A stretch of DNA of 64,000 nt from Ruminococcus sp. NK3A76. Lineage in GTDB: Bacteria > Bacillota > Clostridia > Oscillospirales > Ruminococcaceae. The position numbers were made by a program, and so were the translations under genes. The stretch lies in NCBI RefSeq assembly GCF_000686125.1, contig NZ_JMMA01000002.1, positions 2,356,001 to 2,420,000 on the forward strand, read 5' to 3'. A model generated the notes under the pieces. That model was not told the origin of the DNA and made no database searches. It was given only the letters and a program-made list of their open reading frames with translations. Of the stretch, positions 33,085 through 42,172 are shown in pieces (positions within the stretch are counted from its first letter, which is position 1; each line of letters starts with the position of its first letter).

Positions 33085-34028
33085 AAACTAAGATATTTAT
33101 AGACGGAAAAGAAGGCACGACCGGCTTGCAGATATTCGAGCGCTTTGAAAAAAGAAATGACCTCGATATACTGCTCATTGATGACGACAAGAGAAAAGAC
33201 GTGACTGAGCGTGCAAGGCTTATAAATGAGAGCGACATCACATTCCTCTGCCTGCCTGATGCGGCAGCGATAGAGGCTGTGAGCTTAGTCACAAACGACA
33301 AGGTAAGGATAATCGATGCATCAACTGCCCACAGAACAAACCCTGCGTGGGATTACGGCTTCCCGGAGCTTTCGGCAAAACACAGAGAGGCTATCGCAAA
33401 CTCAAAGAGAGTTGCAAACCCCGGCTGCTATGCAAGCGGCTTTATAAGCCTTGTATATCCGCTCGTGCAGGCAGGCATCTTAGGCGAGGAGTATCCGCTG
33501 ACAGCACACGCAGTTTCCGGCTACAGCGGCGGCGGCAAGAAGATGATAGCCGCTATCGAGGGTGCAGACAAGACAAAGGAAATGGCTTCCCCGAGACAGT
33601 ACGCACTCACTCAGGCGCACAAGCACCTGCCCGAGATGCAGACAGTCTGCGGCCTTAAGTACAAGCCGATGTTCAACCCCATAGTTGACGACTACTACGC
33701 AGGCATGGTGGTTTCTGTGCCGCTCGTGACAAGAGCGCTTGCAAAAAAGGTAACTCCGGGGGACGTTCACGAGATACTTTCCGCCCACTACGAGGGTCAG
33801 AGGTTTGTGAAGGTAATGGAGCTCGGCGGCAAGGAGACTTTACCGGACGGCTTCTTAGCAGCAAACACACTTGAAGGAACGAACAATATGCAGCTGTTCG
33901 TATTCGGCAACGATGAGCAGATACTCGTCGCTTCCCGCCTTGATAACTTAGGCAAGGGTGCAAGCGGTGCTGCTGTACAGAACATGAACATAATGCTTGG
34001 AATAGATGAGGGAACAGGACTTGAATAA
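33081..34028 (+). CDS. argC: N-acetyl-gamma-glutamyl-phosphate reductase, type 2
   Basis: ArgC reduces N-acetylglutamyl phosphate to the semialdehyde with NADPH, the third step of the pathway. At 315 residues it belongs to the shorter type-2 subfamily. FIDGKEGTTGLQIFER is the nucleotide-binding start, and the catalytic Cys is in VANPGCYASG (about residue 115). SGYSGGGKKM is also typical. The start overlaps the membrane protein gene by ATGA. The end overlaps the GH3 gene start. Confidence 0.94.
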   Translation: MKTKIFIDGKEGTTGLQIFERFEKRNDLDILLIDDDKRKDVTERARLINESDITFLCLPDAAAIEAVSLVTNDKVRIIDASTAHRTNPAWDYGFPELSAKHREAIANSKRVANPGCYASGFISLVYPLVQAGILGEEYPLTAHAVSGYSGGGKKMIAAIEGADKTKEMASPRQYALTQAHKHLPEMQTVCGLKYKPMFNPIVDDYYAGMVVSVPLVTRALAKKVTPGDVHEILSAHYEGQRFVKVMELGGKETLPDGFLAANTLEGTNNMQLFVFGNDEQILVASRLDNLGKGASGAAVQNMNIMLGIDEGTGLE

Positions 34029-35376
34029 TAAAAAGACAAAGATCATATCAGCATCGCTTATCGCAGCGCTCATTCTCACGCTCGGCTCGTGCGGTCAGCA
34101 GGTAGACAAATTAAAGCCCAAAATGAGCACAAGAGCTGAGAGCTCGTCTGTGGCAGACGTTATCGACGAGAGCTCGTCAGGCGACAGCAAGGGCAGCGAT
34201 GAGAGCAGCAAGGCTGATAAAAAAGACCAGAAGGACAAGACAGACAAAACAGACTCAGTCGCAGACAGCAAGACTGACACTGCCGACAAGACCGACAAAA
34301 CTGACAAGGACATCACCGACCAGAACGCTGAAAAAAGCAAAGCCGAGCAGGTGTTTGAGCAGATGTCGCTCAATGAGAAGATAGGCCAGCTCTTTATAGT
34401 AAACCCTGAGCAGATAGACGGCTATGACGAGACAGTCACGGTATACGACGACACGATGAAGGATATCATCAAAAAATACCCCGTCGGCGGTATAATACAG
34501 ATGACCTCGAACGTCGAAGACCCCGAGCAGATAACAAAGCTCAACAAAAAGCTCCAGAAGATAAGCAAATACGGACTGTTCATCGCAGTTGACGAGGAGG
34601 GCGGCTCGGTAGCGAGGATAGCGCTCGATTACGACTTTGATGTGACACGCTACAGCTCGATGTATGACATCGGCAGCACAGGCGACACAGAGCAGGCAAA
34701 GGAGGTCGGCGTGACTATCGGCAAGTATCTTAAGAACTACGGCTTCAATGTTGACTTTGCACCCGATGCAGATGTCTACACCAACCCTGAGAACACAGTG
34801 ATAGGCAGCAGAGCATTCTCCTCTGACCCGCAGACGGCGTCTGACATGGTCTCTGCCTGCATCGACGGCTTCCACAAGAGCAATACGATATGCGCTATCA
34901 AGCACTTCCCCGGGCATGGCGACACGGCTGAGGACACGCACGAGGGCGGCGCAGTTGTAGAAAAGAACTGGGAGGAGCTCAAGGACTGCGAGCTTATCCC
35001 CTTCATAAACAGCCTTGACAAGACAGATATGGTAATGGTATCGCACATCTCGCTCCCGAATGTAACAGAGGACGACCTGCCGGCATCGCTTTCAAGGCAG
35101 CTCGTGACAGATATGCTAAAGGGCGAACTCGGTTATCAGGGCATCGTCATCACAGACTCGCTCTCAATGGGTGCGATAAGCGACAGCTACGACCCGGCGC
35201 AGGCAGCAGTCAAGGCATTTGAAGCAGGCGCAGACATTCTTCTGATGCCCGGCAACTTAGGCGAGGCATTTGACGGCATAAAGGAAGCGCTCAGCACAGG
35301 CCTTATATCCGAAGACAGGCTCAACGAGAGCGTTATGAAGATACTCACACTCAAAGAAAAATACGGAATCATATAA
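34021..35376 (+). CDS. GH3-family lipoprotein, beta-N-acetylhexosaminidase (NagZ-like)
   Basis: An exported glycosidase likely to release GlcNAc from cell-wall fragments or chitin-type sugars. TTG 34021 follows GAGGGAAC and gives a lipoprotein signal with lipobox LTLGSC; an in-frame ATG at 34006 is the alternative. A long Ser/Asp/Lys/Thr-rich linker (about 25-105) leads to the GH3 barrel (about 110-450). Motifs: IAVDEEGGSVARI, the NagZ His-loop CAIKHFPGHGDT and the nucleophile Asp in VITDSLSMGA. The overlap with argC and the tight spacing to argJ place a cell-wall enzyme inside the arginine operon, with no obvious functional link. Confidence 0.88.
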   Translation: MNNKKTKIISASLIAALILTLGSCGQQVDKLKPKMSTRAESSSVADVIDESSSGDSKGSDESSKADKKDQKDKTDKTDSVADSKTDTADKTDKTDKDITDQNAEKSKAEQVFEQMSLNEKIGQLFIVNPEQIDGYDETVTVYDDTMKDIIKKYPVGGIIQMTSNVEDPEQITKLNKKLQKISKYGLFIAVDEEGGSVARIALDYDFDVTRYSSMYDIGSTGDTEQAKEVGVTIGKYLKNYGFNVDFAPDADVYTNPENTVIGSRAFSSDPQTASDMVSACIDGFHKSNTICAIKHFPGHGDTAEDTHEGGAVVEKNWEELKDCELIPFINSLDKTDMVMVSHISLPNVTEDDLPASLSRQLVTDMLKGELGYQGIVITDSLSMGAISDSYDPAQAAVKAFEAGADILLMPGNLGEAFDGIKEALSTGLISEDRLNESVMKILTLKEKYGII

Positions 35377-35389
35377 AGGAAGATGAGAT

Positions 35390-36676
35390 ATGAAAGAGAT
35401 AACACTTGTGCCCTTTGAGGGGTACAAATACATCGAAGGCGGCGTGTGTGCAGCCAAGGGCTTCAAGGCAAGCGGCACATACTGCGGCATCAAAAAATCG
35501 GCTGTTCCCGACGGAAATGAGAGCCCGATATCACAGACCAAGAACGATATAGGCATGGTAGTTTCCGACACAGTGTGTGATGCAGCAGCAGTTTACACAC
35601 AGAACAAGGTAAAGGGCGCACCGATAACAGTCACAAAGGCAAACCTCGCTAAATCAGGCGGCAAGGCAAAGGCTATAATCGTTAACTCAAAGAACGCTAA
35701 CACCTGCAACGCTGACGGCGAGCAGAAGGCAAACAAAATGTGCGAGCTCACAGCCTCGGCACTCGGCATAAAGGCAGAGGAAGTAATCGTTGCTTCCACA
35801 GGCGTTATAGGGCAGATACTCCCGATAGAGCCTATAGAGCAGGCAGTTCCCGTGCTTGTCAAAGAGCTTGACTACAACGGCAACGAGCAGGCTGCAACAG
35901 CTATCATGACAACCGACACAGTCAAGAAAGAGATAGCAGTTGAGTTTGAGATAGGCGGCAAGGTATGCCGCTTAGGCGGCATGGGCAAGGGCAGCGGCAT
36001 GATACACCCGAACATGGCGACCACCCTCAACTTCTACACCACCGACTGCAAAATATCAGCCGCACTCTTACAGAAGGCGCTTGACGAGACAGTTAAAATA
36101 ACCTACAACTGCTTATCCGTTGACGGCGACCAGTCAACAAATGACATGGTGTGCGTTTTAGCAAACGGCATGGCAGGCAATGATGATATCACAGACGGCT
36201 CTGCTGAGTTTGAGGTGTTCAAGAAGGCTCTTTACATCGCTATGATGAGCATTACAAAGATGCTCGCAAAGGACGGCGAGGGCGCTACAAAGCTGCTTGA
36301 AGTAACAGTAAACGGCGCTGACACTCTTGACACAGCTATCACAGTCGCAAAGAGCGTTGTCGGCTCTAACCTCTTAAAGTGCGCTATCTTCGGCGCTGAT
36401 GCAAACTGGGGTCGTGTGCTCTGCGCTATAGGCTATGCAGATGCTGAGTTTGACATAAACAAGGTAGATGTAAAGATGTCGTCAAAGGCCGGCGAGATAC
36501 ACGTCTGCGAAAACGGCGCAGGGATAGAATTCTCAGAGGAGACTGCAAAGACAGTTCTTTTGGAGGACGAGATAACTATCACGATAGACCTTGGCATGGG
36601 TCAAGCTCACGCAACATCGTGGGGCTGCGACCTGACATATGACTATGTAAAGATAAACGGCGATTACCGCAGCTAA
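35390..36676 (+). CDS. argJ: Bifunctional glutamate N-acetyltransferase / ornithine acetyltransferase
   Basis: ArgJ moves the acetyl group from N-acetylornithine to glutamate and so recycles it in the cyclic pathway. The self-cleavage site is the Thr pair in AIMTTDTVKKE (about residue 177), after which the 428-residue precursor forms alpha and beta chains. GGMGKGSGMIHPNMAT is highly typical. RBS is AAGGAAGATG. No argA-type enzyme is seen, consistent with ArgJ making acetylglutamate as well. Confidence 0.96.
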   Translation: MKEITLVPFEGYKYIEGGVCAAKGFKASGTYCGIKKSAVPDGNESPISQTKNDIGMVVSDTVCDAAAVYTQNKVKGAPITVTKANLAKSGGKAKAIIVNSKNANTCNADGEQKANKMCELTASALGIKAEEVIVASTGVIGQILPIEPIEQAVPVLVKELDYNGNEQAATAIMTTDTVKKEIAVEFEIGGKVCRLGGMGKGSGMIHPNMATTLNFYTTDCKISAALLQKALDETVKITYNCLSVDGDQSTNDMVCVLANGMAGNDDITDGSAEFEVFKKALYIAMMSITKMLAKDGEGATKLLEVTVNGADTLDTAITVAKSVVGSNLLKCAIFGADANWGRVLCAIGYADAEFDINKVDVKMSSKAGEIHVCENGAGIEFSEETAKTVLLEDEITITIDLGMGQAHATSWGCDLTYDYVKINGDYRS

Positions 36677-36679
36677 TGA

Positions 36680-36760
36680 TAATGCATAATTCATAATGCA
36701 TAATGCATAATGATTGTATCGCCCTTGCGGGCGATGTGATGCCCATTCGGGCTTTTTATC
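36680..36760. repeat. Repeat island D
   Basis: ATGCATA heptads (36684-36712), hairpin TCGCCCTTGCGGGCGA (36718-36733) and hairpin GCCCATTCGGGC (36741-36752) with TTTTTAT after it. The second hairpin plus T run could act as a terminator between argJ and argB. Confidence 0.8.
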
Positions 36761-36802
36761 CGCAAATCACTAAAAAGTGAAAAAACAAGTCCAAAGGAAG
36801 AG

Positions 36803-37666
36803 ATGAAAATGCAGATAGAAAACAGTATAAGAAGCCAGATACTTATTGATGCACTCCCCTACATACAGAAGTATCATGACAAGATAGTAGTCATCAAGTA
36901 CGGCGGCAATGCCATGACAAACGATGAGCTGAAGGAAGCGGTCATGAGCGACATCGTGCTGCTTTCAGAGGTAGGCATAAAGGTCGTGCTCGTTCACGGC
37001 GGCGGCCCTGAGATAAACGCTATGCTCAAAAGAGTCGGCGTTGAGTCAAGATTTATAAACGGCCTGAGATACACCGATGCTGAGACTATGGATATCGTTA
37101 AAATGGTGCTCGGCGGCAAGGTGAACAAGGAGCTCGTTTCAGCACTCCAGCTGCACGGCGGCAAGGCTCTGGGTCTTTGTGGCTGCGACGGCGGCATGAT
37201 ACAGGCAAACAAGCTCCAGGGCGATGTTGATCTTGGTTATGTAGGCGAGATAAAGAAGATAACCACAAAGCCGATACTTGATGCTTTAAACAACGGCTAC
37301 GTTCCGATAATCGCAACTGTCGGCACGAGCGAGACAGGCCAGGCATACAACATAAATGCCGACACGGCAGCCGCAAGGATAGCAAGCTGCTTAAGAGCCG
37401 AGAAGCTCATTCTCATGACCGACATCAAGGGTCTTTTAAAAGACAAGGACGATGACAGCACGCTGATACCCTTTGTAAATGTTTCAGAGGTGTCCTACCT
37501 TAAGAGCACAGGCATCATCAGCGGCGGCATGATACCTAAGATAGACTGCTGCGTCGAGGCTATAAGACGAGGGGTAAAGAGAACATCTATCATAGACGGC
37601 AGAGTGCCCCACTCGATACTTATCGAGCTTTTAACAAACGAAGGCATCGGCACACAGTTTGACTAA
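36803..37666 (+). CDS. argB: Acetylglutamate kinase
   Basis: ArgB phosphorylates N-acetylglutamate, the second step of arginine synthesis. The 287-residue amino-acid-kinase fold shows VVIKYGGNAMTN, LVHGGGPEINAMLKRVG and the later NINADTAAARIA. RBS is AAAGGAAGAG directly before ATG 36803. An N-terminal helix (IRSQILIDALPYIQKYHDK) is of the type linked with arginine feedback and hexamer formation, so allosteric inhibition by arginine is plausible. A repeat island separates it from argJ. Confidence 0.96.
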   Translation: MKMQIENSIRSQILIDALPYIQKYHDKIVVIKYGGNAMTNDELKEAVMSDIVLLSEVGIKVVLVHGGGPEINAMLKRVGVESRFINGLRYTDAETMDIVKMVLGGKVNKELVSALQLHGGKALGLCGCDGGMIQANKLQGDVDLGYVGEIKKITTKPILDALNNGYVPIIATVGTSETGQAYNINADTAAARIASCLRAEKLILMTDIKGLLKDKDDDSTLIPFVNVSEVSYLKSTGIISGGMIPKIDCCVEAIRRGVKRTSIIDGRVPHSILIELLTNEGIGTQFD

Positions 37667-37678
37667 GGGCAGTGACTT

Positions 37679-38233
37679 ATGAACGAACAGCTTTTCCTCG
37701 GTATGTCCTATAAATTCAGCGATATGAAAAGCCTTGTCACGGCTATCTCGCAGACCTACTACAAAAGAATGAAGACAGTGCCGATAGCAGGTGTGTTCTT
37801 CTTTGCTTTGGGCTTTGCGGCATACTTTACAAGCGATACCTTCACTTGGCGTGAGCTTGTCATAACGAGCCTGATAGCAGCGCTCACATTCATTGCTCCT
37901 GCTTTGCTTGCGGCAATAATGGCGCTTGCGGTCAAGGGTGCGGCGATAGACAACTACAGCACGCTCTCGGTTTTTGAGACATTCTACACCGAAGCAAGCT
38001 CTGCAGGCACCCAGCAGGCAAACTTTTTCGAGATAGACTGGATAAAGATAACCGACACCGCCGTGATAATCTACGCCGGCAGAGTGTTCACGATCATACC
38101 GACAGAGGCGTTTGCACAGAACAATGTAAGGATAGCGGATATCCTCGGCTATATGCAGAGCAAGGGCGCAAATATCCCCTTCTCGCTGTTAGAAAAAGCC
38201 GACAGGATACAGAACAACACATCAAACAAATGA
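37679..38233 (+). CDS. YcxB-like membrane protein, first of a pair
   Basis: A 184-residue protein with two hydrophobic segments (about 40-58 and 63-92) and a C-terminal soluble part (FFEIDWIKITDTAVIIYAGR, VFTIIPTEAF) that matches the pattern of YcxB-like domains. It starts 12 bp after argB and overlaps the next gene by ATGA. The function of the family is not known. The paired arrangement suggests a two-chain membrane complex. Confidence 0.65.
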   Translation: MNEQLFLGMSYKFSDMKSLVTAISQTYYKRMKTVPIAGVFFFALGFAAYFTSDTFTWRELVITSLIAALTFIAPALLAAIMALAVKGAAIDNYSTLSVFETFYTEASSAGTQQANFFEIDWIKITDTAVIIYAGRVFTIIPTEAFAQNNVRIADILGYMQSKGANIPFSLLEKADRIQNNTSNK

Positions 38234-38805
38234 AACAGGAAACAGAAGTTTTTAAGCTCAGCTACAAATTTGACAGCGGGATAAAATACATAGCCTCAGC
38301 AGGAAGTGTGTATATTGTACGCAACAAGGTGGTCATAATCACACTGTTCCTGCTGCTTGCATACTGCATAACATCGCTTTTCCTGCCAATACCCAAGCCT
38401 GCGCTCAATTTACAGCCTATTTTAGTACTTTTGGCGTTTCTCTGCACAGAATCATTTTTAATATCATACATTTATGCTGTGATACAGCTGCGACGAAACA
38501 GGCAGCAGATAATAGACGTTCCCTGCACGCTGACGATGTATGAGAGCTTTCTTTGTGAGGAGAGCCCCGTTTCAAAGGCGGAGATAGAGTACAAAAGCAT
38601 CAGGCAGGTAATAGTCACATTTGAAGCGGTAGCGATAGTTACATCAGAAATGGCAGTGTTTATCCCGATGAACTGCTTTTTTGATAAAGACCTCTGCGGG
38701 ATACTTACGTTTATGCTAAGCAAGGGCGCAGACGTAAGCGGAGGAACAATGAGATTTGCAAAAATTCTCGACACAATAAAAAACATCTCAGACGATGAAG
38801 AATAA
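38230..38805 (+). CDS. YcxB-like membrane protein, second of a pair
   Basis: A 191-residue paralogue of the previous protein: starts with FKLSYKFDSGIKYIASA, has two membrane segments (about 32-52 and 57-80) and a C-terminal domain with EIEYKSIRQVIVTFEAVAIV and MAVFIPMNCF. Its start overlaps the upstream gene by 4 bp, and it ends 19 bp before argD, so it is part of the arginine transcript. Function unknown. Confidence 0.65.
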   Translation: MKQETEVFKLSYKFDSGIKYIASAGSVYIVRNKVVIITLFLLLAYCITSLFLPIPKPALNLQPILVLLAFLCTESFLISYIYAVIQLRRNRQQIIDVPCTLTMYESFLCEESPVSKAEIEYKSIRQVIVTFEAVAIVTSEMAVFIPMNCFFDKDLCGILTFMLSKGADVSGGTMRFAKILDTIKNISDDEE

Positions 38806-38824
38806 AACGAGAGGAATGATAACA

Positions 38825-40012
38825 ATGAACACAATAGAAAAATTCAACTCACACGTTATGCCCAGCTACGGCAGGTTCGACCTTGTTGTCGAGTCGGGCG
38901 AAGACCGCACAGCAACTGATGAGAACGGCAAGACCTACATAGATTTCGGCTCAGGGATCGGTACAAACTCCCTCGGCTACTGCAACGACAAGTGGGTAGA
39001 GGCTATATGCTCTCAGGCACATAAGATACAGCACACATCTAACTACTACTACACAAAGGTGCAGGCAGACTTTGCAAGCAAGCTGTGCGAGGCAACAGGC
39101 TACAGCAAGATGTTTTTCGGCAACTCGGGCGCTGAGGCTAACGAGTGCGCTATCAAGATAGCAAGGAAATACAGCTTTGACAAGTACGGCAAGGAAGCAG
39201 AGCGTAACATCATCATTACACTTGTAAACTCCTTCCACGGGCGTACTGTTACCACACTTTCCGCAACAGGGCAGGACGTTTTCCACAACTACTTCTTCCC
39301 CTTCACACCCGGCTTTGTAAATGTCAAGGCAAACGACATAGAAGACCTCAAAGAAAAACTCAATGAGAACAAAGGCAAGGTCTGTGCTGTGATGTTCGAG
39401 CTCATTCAGGGCGAGGGCGGCGTGTGTGCGCTTGAAAAGGAATTTGTTGATGCTATATTTGCCGAGTGCGAAAAGGAAGATATCCTCACCATCTGCGACG
39501 AGGTTCAGACAGGTGTCGGCAGGACAGGTACGTTCCTTGCATCCGAGCAGTTTGGTGTAAAGCCTGACATAACCACCCTTGCAAAGGGTCTTGCAGGCGG
39601 CATCCCGATAGGCGTATGCCTTGCAAATGAAAAGTGCTGCGACGTGCTCACAAAGGGCACACACGGCTCGACCTTCGGCGGCAACCCTATCTGCTGCGCA
39701 GGCGGCAATGCAGTGCTTGACACTGTGCTTTCCGAGGGCTTCCTTGATGAGGTGACACAGAAGGGCTACTACATCTGGCAAAAGCTCATCGACCACCCCG
39801 AGGTCGCAGGCATCAGCGGTCTTGGCATGATGATAGGCATATCCTTAAAGACAAAGAAGGCCGCAGACGTATGCAAGGCTTGTCTTGACAACGGCCTTTT
39901 GGTACTCACGGCAAAGGAGAAATTAAGGTTCCTCCCTCCCCTCACGATAACCTATGAGGAGATAGACAAGGGACTTGAAATACTGACAAAAATTCTTGAT
40001 GAAAAGGAGTAA
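38825..40012 (+). CDS. argD: Acetylornithine aminotransferase
   Basis: ArgD transfers an amino group from glutamate to N-acetylglutamate semialdehyde using pyridoxal phosphate. ATG 38825 follows GAGAGGAATGATAAC. The 395-residue class III aminotransferase shows FGNSGAEANECAIKIAR, SFHGRTVTTLSATGQ, and the cofactor Lys in TTLAKGLAGGIPIG (about residue 255). It may also act in lysine synthesis, as some homologues do. It lies 6 bp before argF. Confidence 0.95.
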   Translation: MNTIEKFNSHVMPSYGRFDLVVESGEDRTATDENGKTYIDFGSGIGTNSLGYCNDKWVEAICSQAHKIQHTSNYYYTKVQADFASKLCEATGYSKMFFGNSGAEANECAIKIARKYSFDKYGKEAERNIIITLVNSFHGRTVTTLSATGQDVFHNYFFPFTPGFVNVKANDIEDLKEKLNENKGKVCAVMFELIQGEGGVCALEKEFVDAIFAECEKEDILTICDEVQTGVGRTGTFLASEQFGVKPDITTLAKGLAGGIPIGVCLANEKCCDVLTKGTHGSTFGGNPICCAGGNAVLDTVLSEGFLDEVTQKGYYIWQKLIDHPEVAGISGLGMMIGISLKTKKAADVCKACLDNGLLVLTAKEKLRFLPPLTITYEEIDKGLEILTKILDEKE

Positions 40013-40018
40013 TACAAA

Positions 40019-40951
40019 ATGAATCATCTTCTTAAGCTACTCGACCTCTCAAAGGAGGAGATAATCGAGATACTCAATCTCGCCGACCAGCTCAAATATG
40101 AGAACAAGAACGGCATAAAGCACCACCTTTTAAAGGGCAAGACTTTAGGCATGATATTCCAGAAGTCCTCGACACGTACAAGGGTGTCATTCGAGACTGG
40201 TATGTACCAGCTCGGCGGTCAGGCACTCTTTCTCTCAAACCGTGACCTTCAGATAGGCCGTGGCGAGCCTGTTCAGGACACAGCCCGTGTGCTCTCACGC
40301 TATCTTGACGGCATTATGATCCGTACCTTCGAGCAGAAGGAAGTCGAGGATCTTGCAAACTTCGGCTCTATACCGATAATCAACGGCCTTACAGACTTCT
40401 GCCACCCCTGCCAGGTGCTTGCTGACCTTATGACTATCAGGGAGTTCAAGGGTCGCTTTGAAGGCCTTAAGATGTGCTACATCGGCGACGGCAACAACAT
40501 GGCAAACTCACTTATCGTAGGCGGCCTTAAGGTAGGCATGAGCGTTTCTATCGCCTGCCCCGATGATTACCAGCCCGACCCCGAGGTGCTCGAATTTGCA
40601 AAGCAGTACGGCGATATGTTCTCGATGACAAATGTGCCATTAGAGGCTGCAAAGGACGCAGACGTGCTCTTTACTGATGTATGGACATCTATGGGCGAGG
40701 AAGCTGAAACAGAAAAGCGCAAGATAGCATTTGCAGGCTATCAGATAAACGACGAGATAATGGCTGCTGCAAAGCCTGACGCAATGGTTCAGCACTGCCT
40801 GCCTGCTCACCGTGAGGAGGAGATAACCGAGAAGGTATTCGAGGCTCACGCTGACGAGATATTTGAGGAAGCAGAGAACCGTCTGCACGCTCAGAAGGCA
40901 GTTATGGTAAAGGTAATGGGCGGCAAGCCGAAGTACAGCGACGACGTTTGA
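40019..40951 (+). CDS. argF: Ornithine carbamoyltransferase
   Basis: ArgF makes citrulline from ornithine and carbamoyl phosphate. The 310-residue protein has the phosphate loop KSSTRTRVSFETGMYQLGG, the ornithine-binding FCHPCQVLADLMT and the terminal MVQHCLPAHREEE, which separate it from aspartate carbamoyltransferase. It starts 6 bp after argD with AAGGAG. It is the last arginine gene of the cluster. Carbamoyl phosphate synthase genes are not in the window. Confidence 0.96.
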   Translation: MNHLLKLLDLSKEEIIEILNLADQLKYENKNGIKHHLLKGKTLGMIFQKSSTRTRVSFETGMYQLGGQALFLSNRDLQIGRGEPVQDTARVLSRYLDGIMIRTFEQKEVEDLANFGSIPIINGLTDFCHPCQVLADLMTIREFKGRFEGLKMCYIGDGNNMANSLIVGGLKVGMSVSIACPDDYQPDPEVLEFAKQYGDMFSMTNVPLEAAKDADVLFTDVWTSMGEEAETEKRKIAFAGYQINDEIMAAAKPDAMVQHCLPAHREEEITEKVFEAHADEIFEEAENRLHAQKAVMVKVMGGKPKYSDDV

Positions 40952-40990
40952 TCGCTGACACCGACAAAAACATATACAGGGGGAGAAAAT

Positions 40991-41968
40991 ATGGAATTGC
41001 TTCAGCAGCGCTGTGAGCTGTTTATCACAAACAAAAACATCATCAAAAAGACCTTCAAGCTCGAGTCTGAGGAGATCTACGCAGCCTGTGCTGCCATATA
41101 TACCTCCCGTGGTATAGAGGCTGACAGCGGCGATTTGAAGAAATGCAAAAAGCTCATTGACGAGAGCAAGGGCATTTTCTCGTCATTCAGGGGCAATATG
41201 CAGCTTGCAAGTGCAGCACTCTTAGCTGTTAGCAGCAAGCCCAAGGAGCTTTTGAAAGAAGTCTCCGACATATACGAGCTGCTAAAGAAATACTTCACAG
41301 GCAGCGAGTATCTTGTGCAGTCAGCATTTATCCTCGCAGAGCAAGCCTACCACGGCGACCTTGACGATATCTGCAAGCGTGCAAAGGGTATTTACAAGAA
41401 GATGAAGCGGGAGCACCCCTTCCTCACAGGCAGTGAGGACAGCGTTTTCGCTATCACCCTTGCCATGAGCGAGCGTGACGATAAAGAGCTTGTCAAGGAT
41501 ATGGAGAGCTGCTATGATGCCCTGAAATCCGGCTTCGGCAACAACGCCGTGCAGACGGTGTCGCATATTCTCGCACTTACCGACGGCTCATCTGAAAATA
41601 AGGCTTCCAAGTTCCGTGGGCTGTATGACGGGCTTGCAAAATCCGGCAGGAAGTTCGGCAAGACCTATGACCTCCCCGTGCTGGCAGGTCTTTCGGCAAC
41701 AGGCGTGTCTAACGACAGGATAGTTTCCGATGTGCTCTATGCCGACAGCTTCCTTGATGACCAGAAGGGCTACGGCGGCTTGTTCGGCACTTCCAAGTCA
41801 ACAAGGCTCATGCACGCCGCACTTATAGTTTCGGGCGTTTACGGCGCTCGGGGCTCGCAGATAGCCGCTATCGCCTCAGCCGCTGCTATAATCGCAGCCG
41901 AGCAGGCTATGATGGCAGCCATAATTGCCTCCACAGCCGCTGCGACCGCTGCAAATACAAGCAATTAA
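40991..41968 (+). CDS. DUF4003-family protein
   Basis: A 325-residue all-helical cytosolic protein beginning MELLQQRCELFITNKNIIKK. The repeated helix pattern and KAKGIYKKMKREHPFLTG-like segment match the DUF4003 family, which has no known function. The last 40 residues are an extreme Ala/Ile-rich helix (AAIASAAAIIAAEQAMMAAI) that may insert in a membrane or pack as a coil. RBS is AGGGGGAG. It is the last gene before a terminator and probably shares the arginine transcript. Confidence 0.75.
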   Translation: MELLQQRCELFITNKNIIKKTFKLESEEIYAACAAIYTSRGIEADSGDLKKCKKLIDESKGIFSSFRGNMQLASAALLAVSSKPKELLKEVSDIYELLKKYFTGSEYLVQSAFILAEQAYHGDLDDICKRAKGIYKKMKREHPFLTGSEDSVFAITLAMSERDDKELVKDMESCYDALKSGFGNNAVQTVSHILALTDGSSENKASKFRGLYDGLAKSGRKFGKTYDLPVLAGLSATGVSNDRIVSDVLYADSFLDDQKGYGGLFGTSKSTRLMHAALIVSGVYGARGSQIAAIASAAAIIAAEQAMMAAIIASTAAATAANTSN

Positions 41969-41975
41969 AAGTATA

Positions 41976-42006
41976 AGAGCCTGCGATTAAGTGCAGGCTC
42001 TTTTAT
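41976..42006 (+). terminator. Terminator at the end of the arginine cluster
   Basis: AGAGCCTGC pairs with GCAGGCTCT across 8 bp, then TTTTATT. Confidence 0.85.
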
Positions 42007-42019
42007 TCTGTCAAAAAAC

Positions 42020-42172
42020 TGAGGTATAAGTCCGAAGGCTAAGCAAAAGCGAAGGGGCATGGGGGCGCAAAGCCCGAATGGGCATATGCGGCGTAAGCCG
42101 CACCTCAACTGTTACCTGTTACCTGTTAACTGTTAACTGTTCCCGTTGCCTGTTACCTGTTAACTGAAATAT
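42020..42172. repeat. Repeat island E, overlapping the 3' end of cwlD
   Basis: Hairpins GCCCGAATGGGC (about 42072-42083) and GCGGCGTAAGCCGC (about 42088-42101), then ACCTGTT/AACTGTT heptads (42108-42166). The heptads run into the cwlD frame and supply its last residues (SVNR) and stop. Confidence 0.8.

Noticed and set aside
34255-35046. Long minus-strand frame opposite the GH3 gene
   Set aside because: The sense frame has the GH3 active site; the antisense product shows only codon-bias artefacts.
38951-39796. Long minus-strand frame opposite argD
   Set aside because: argD is certain; the Cys/Ala/Val-rich antisense product has no family features.
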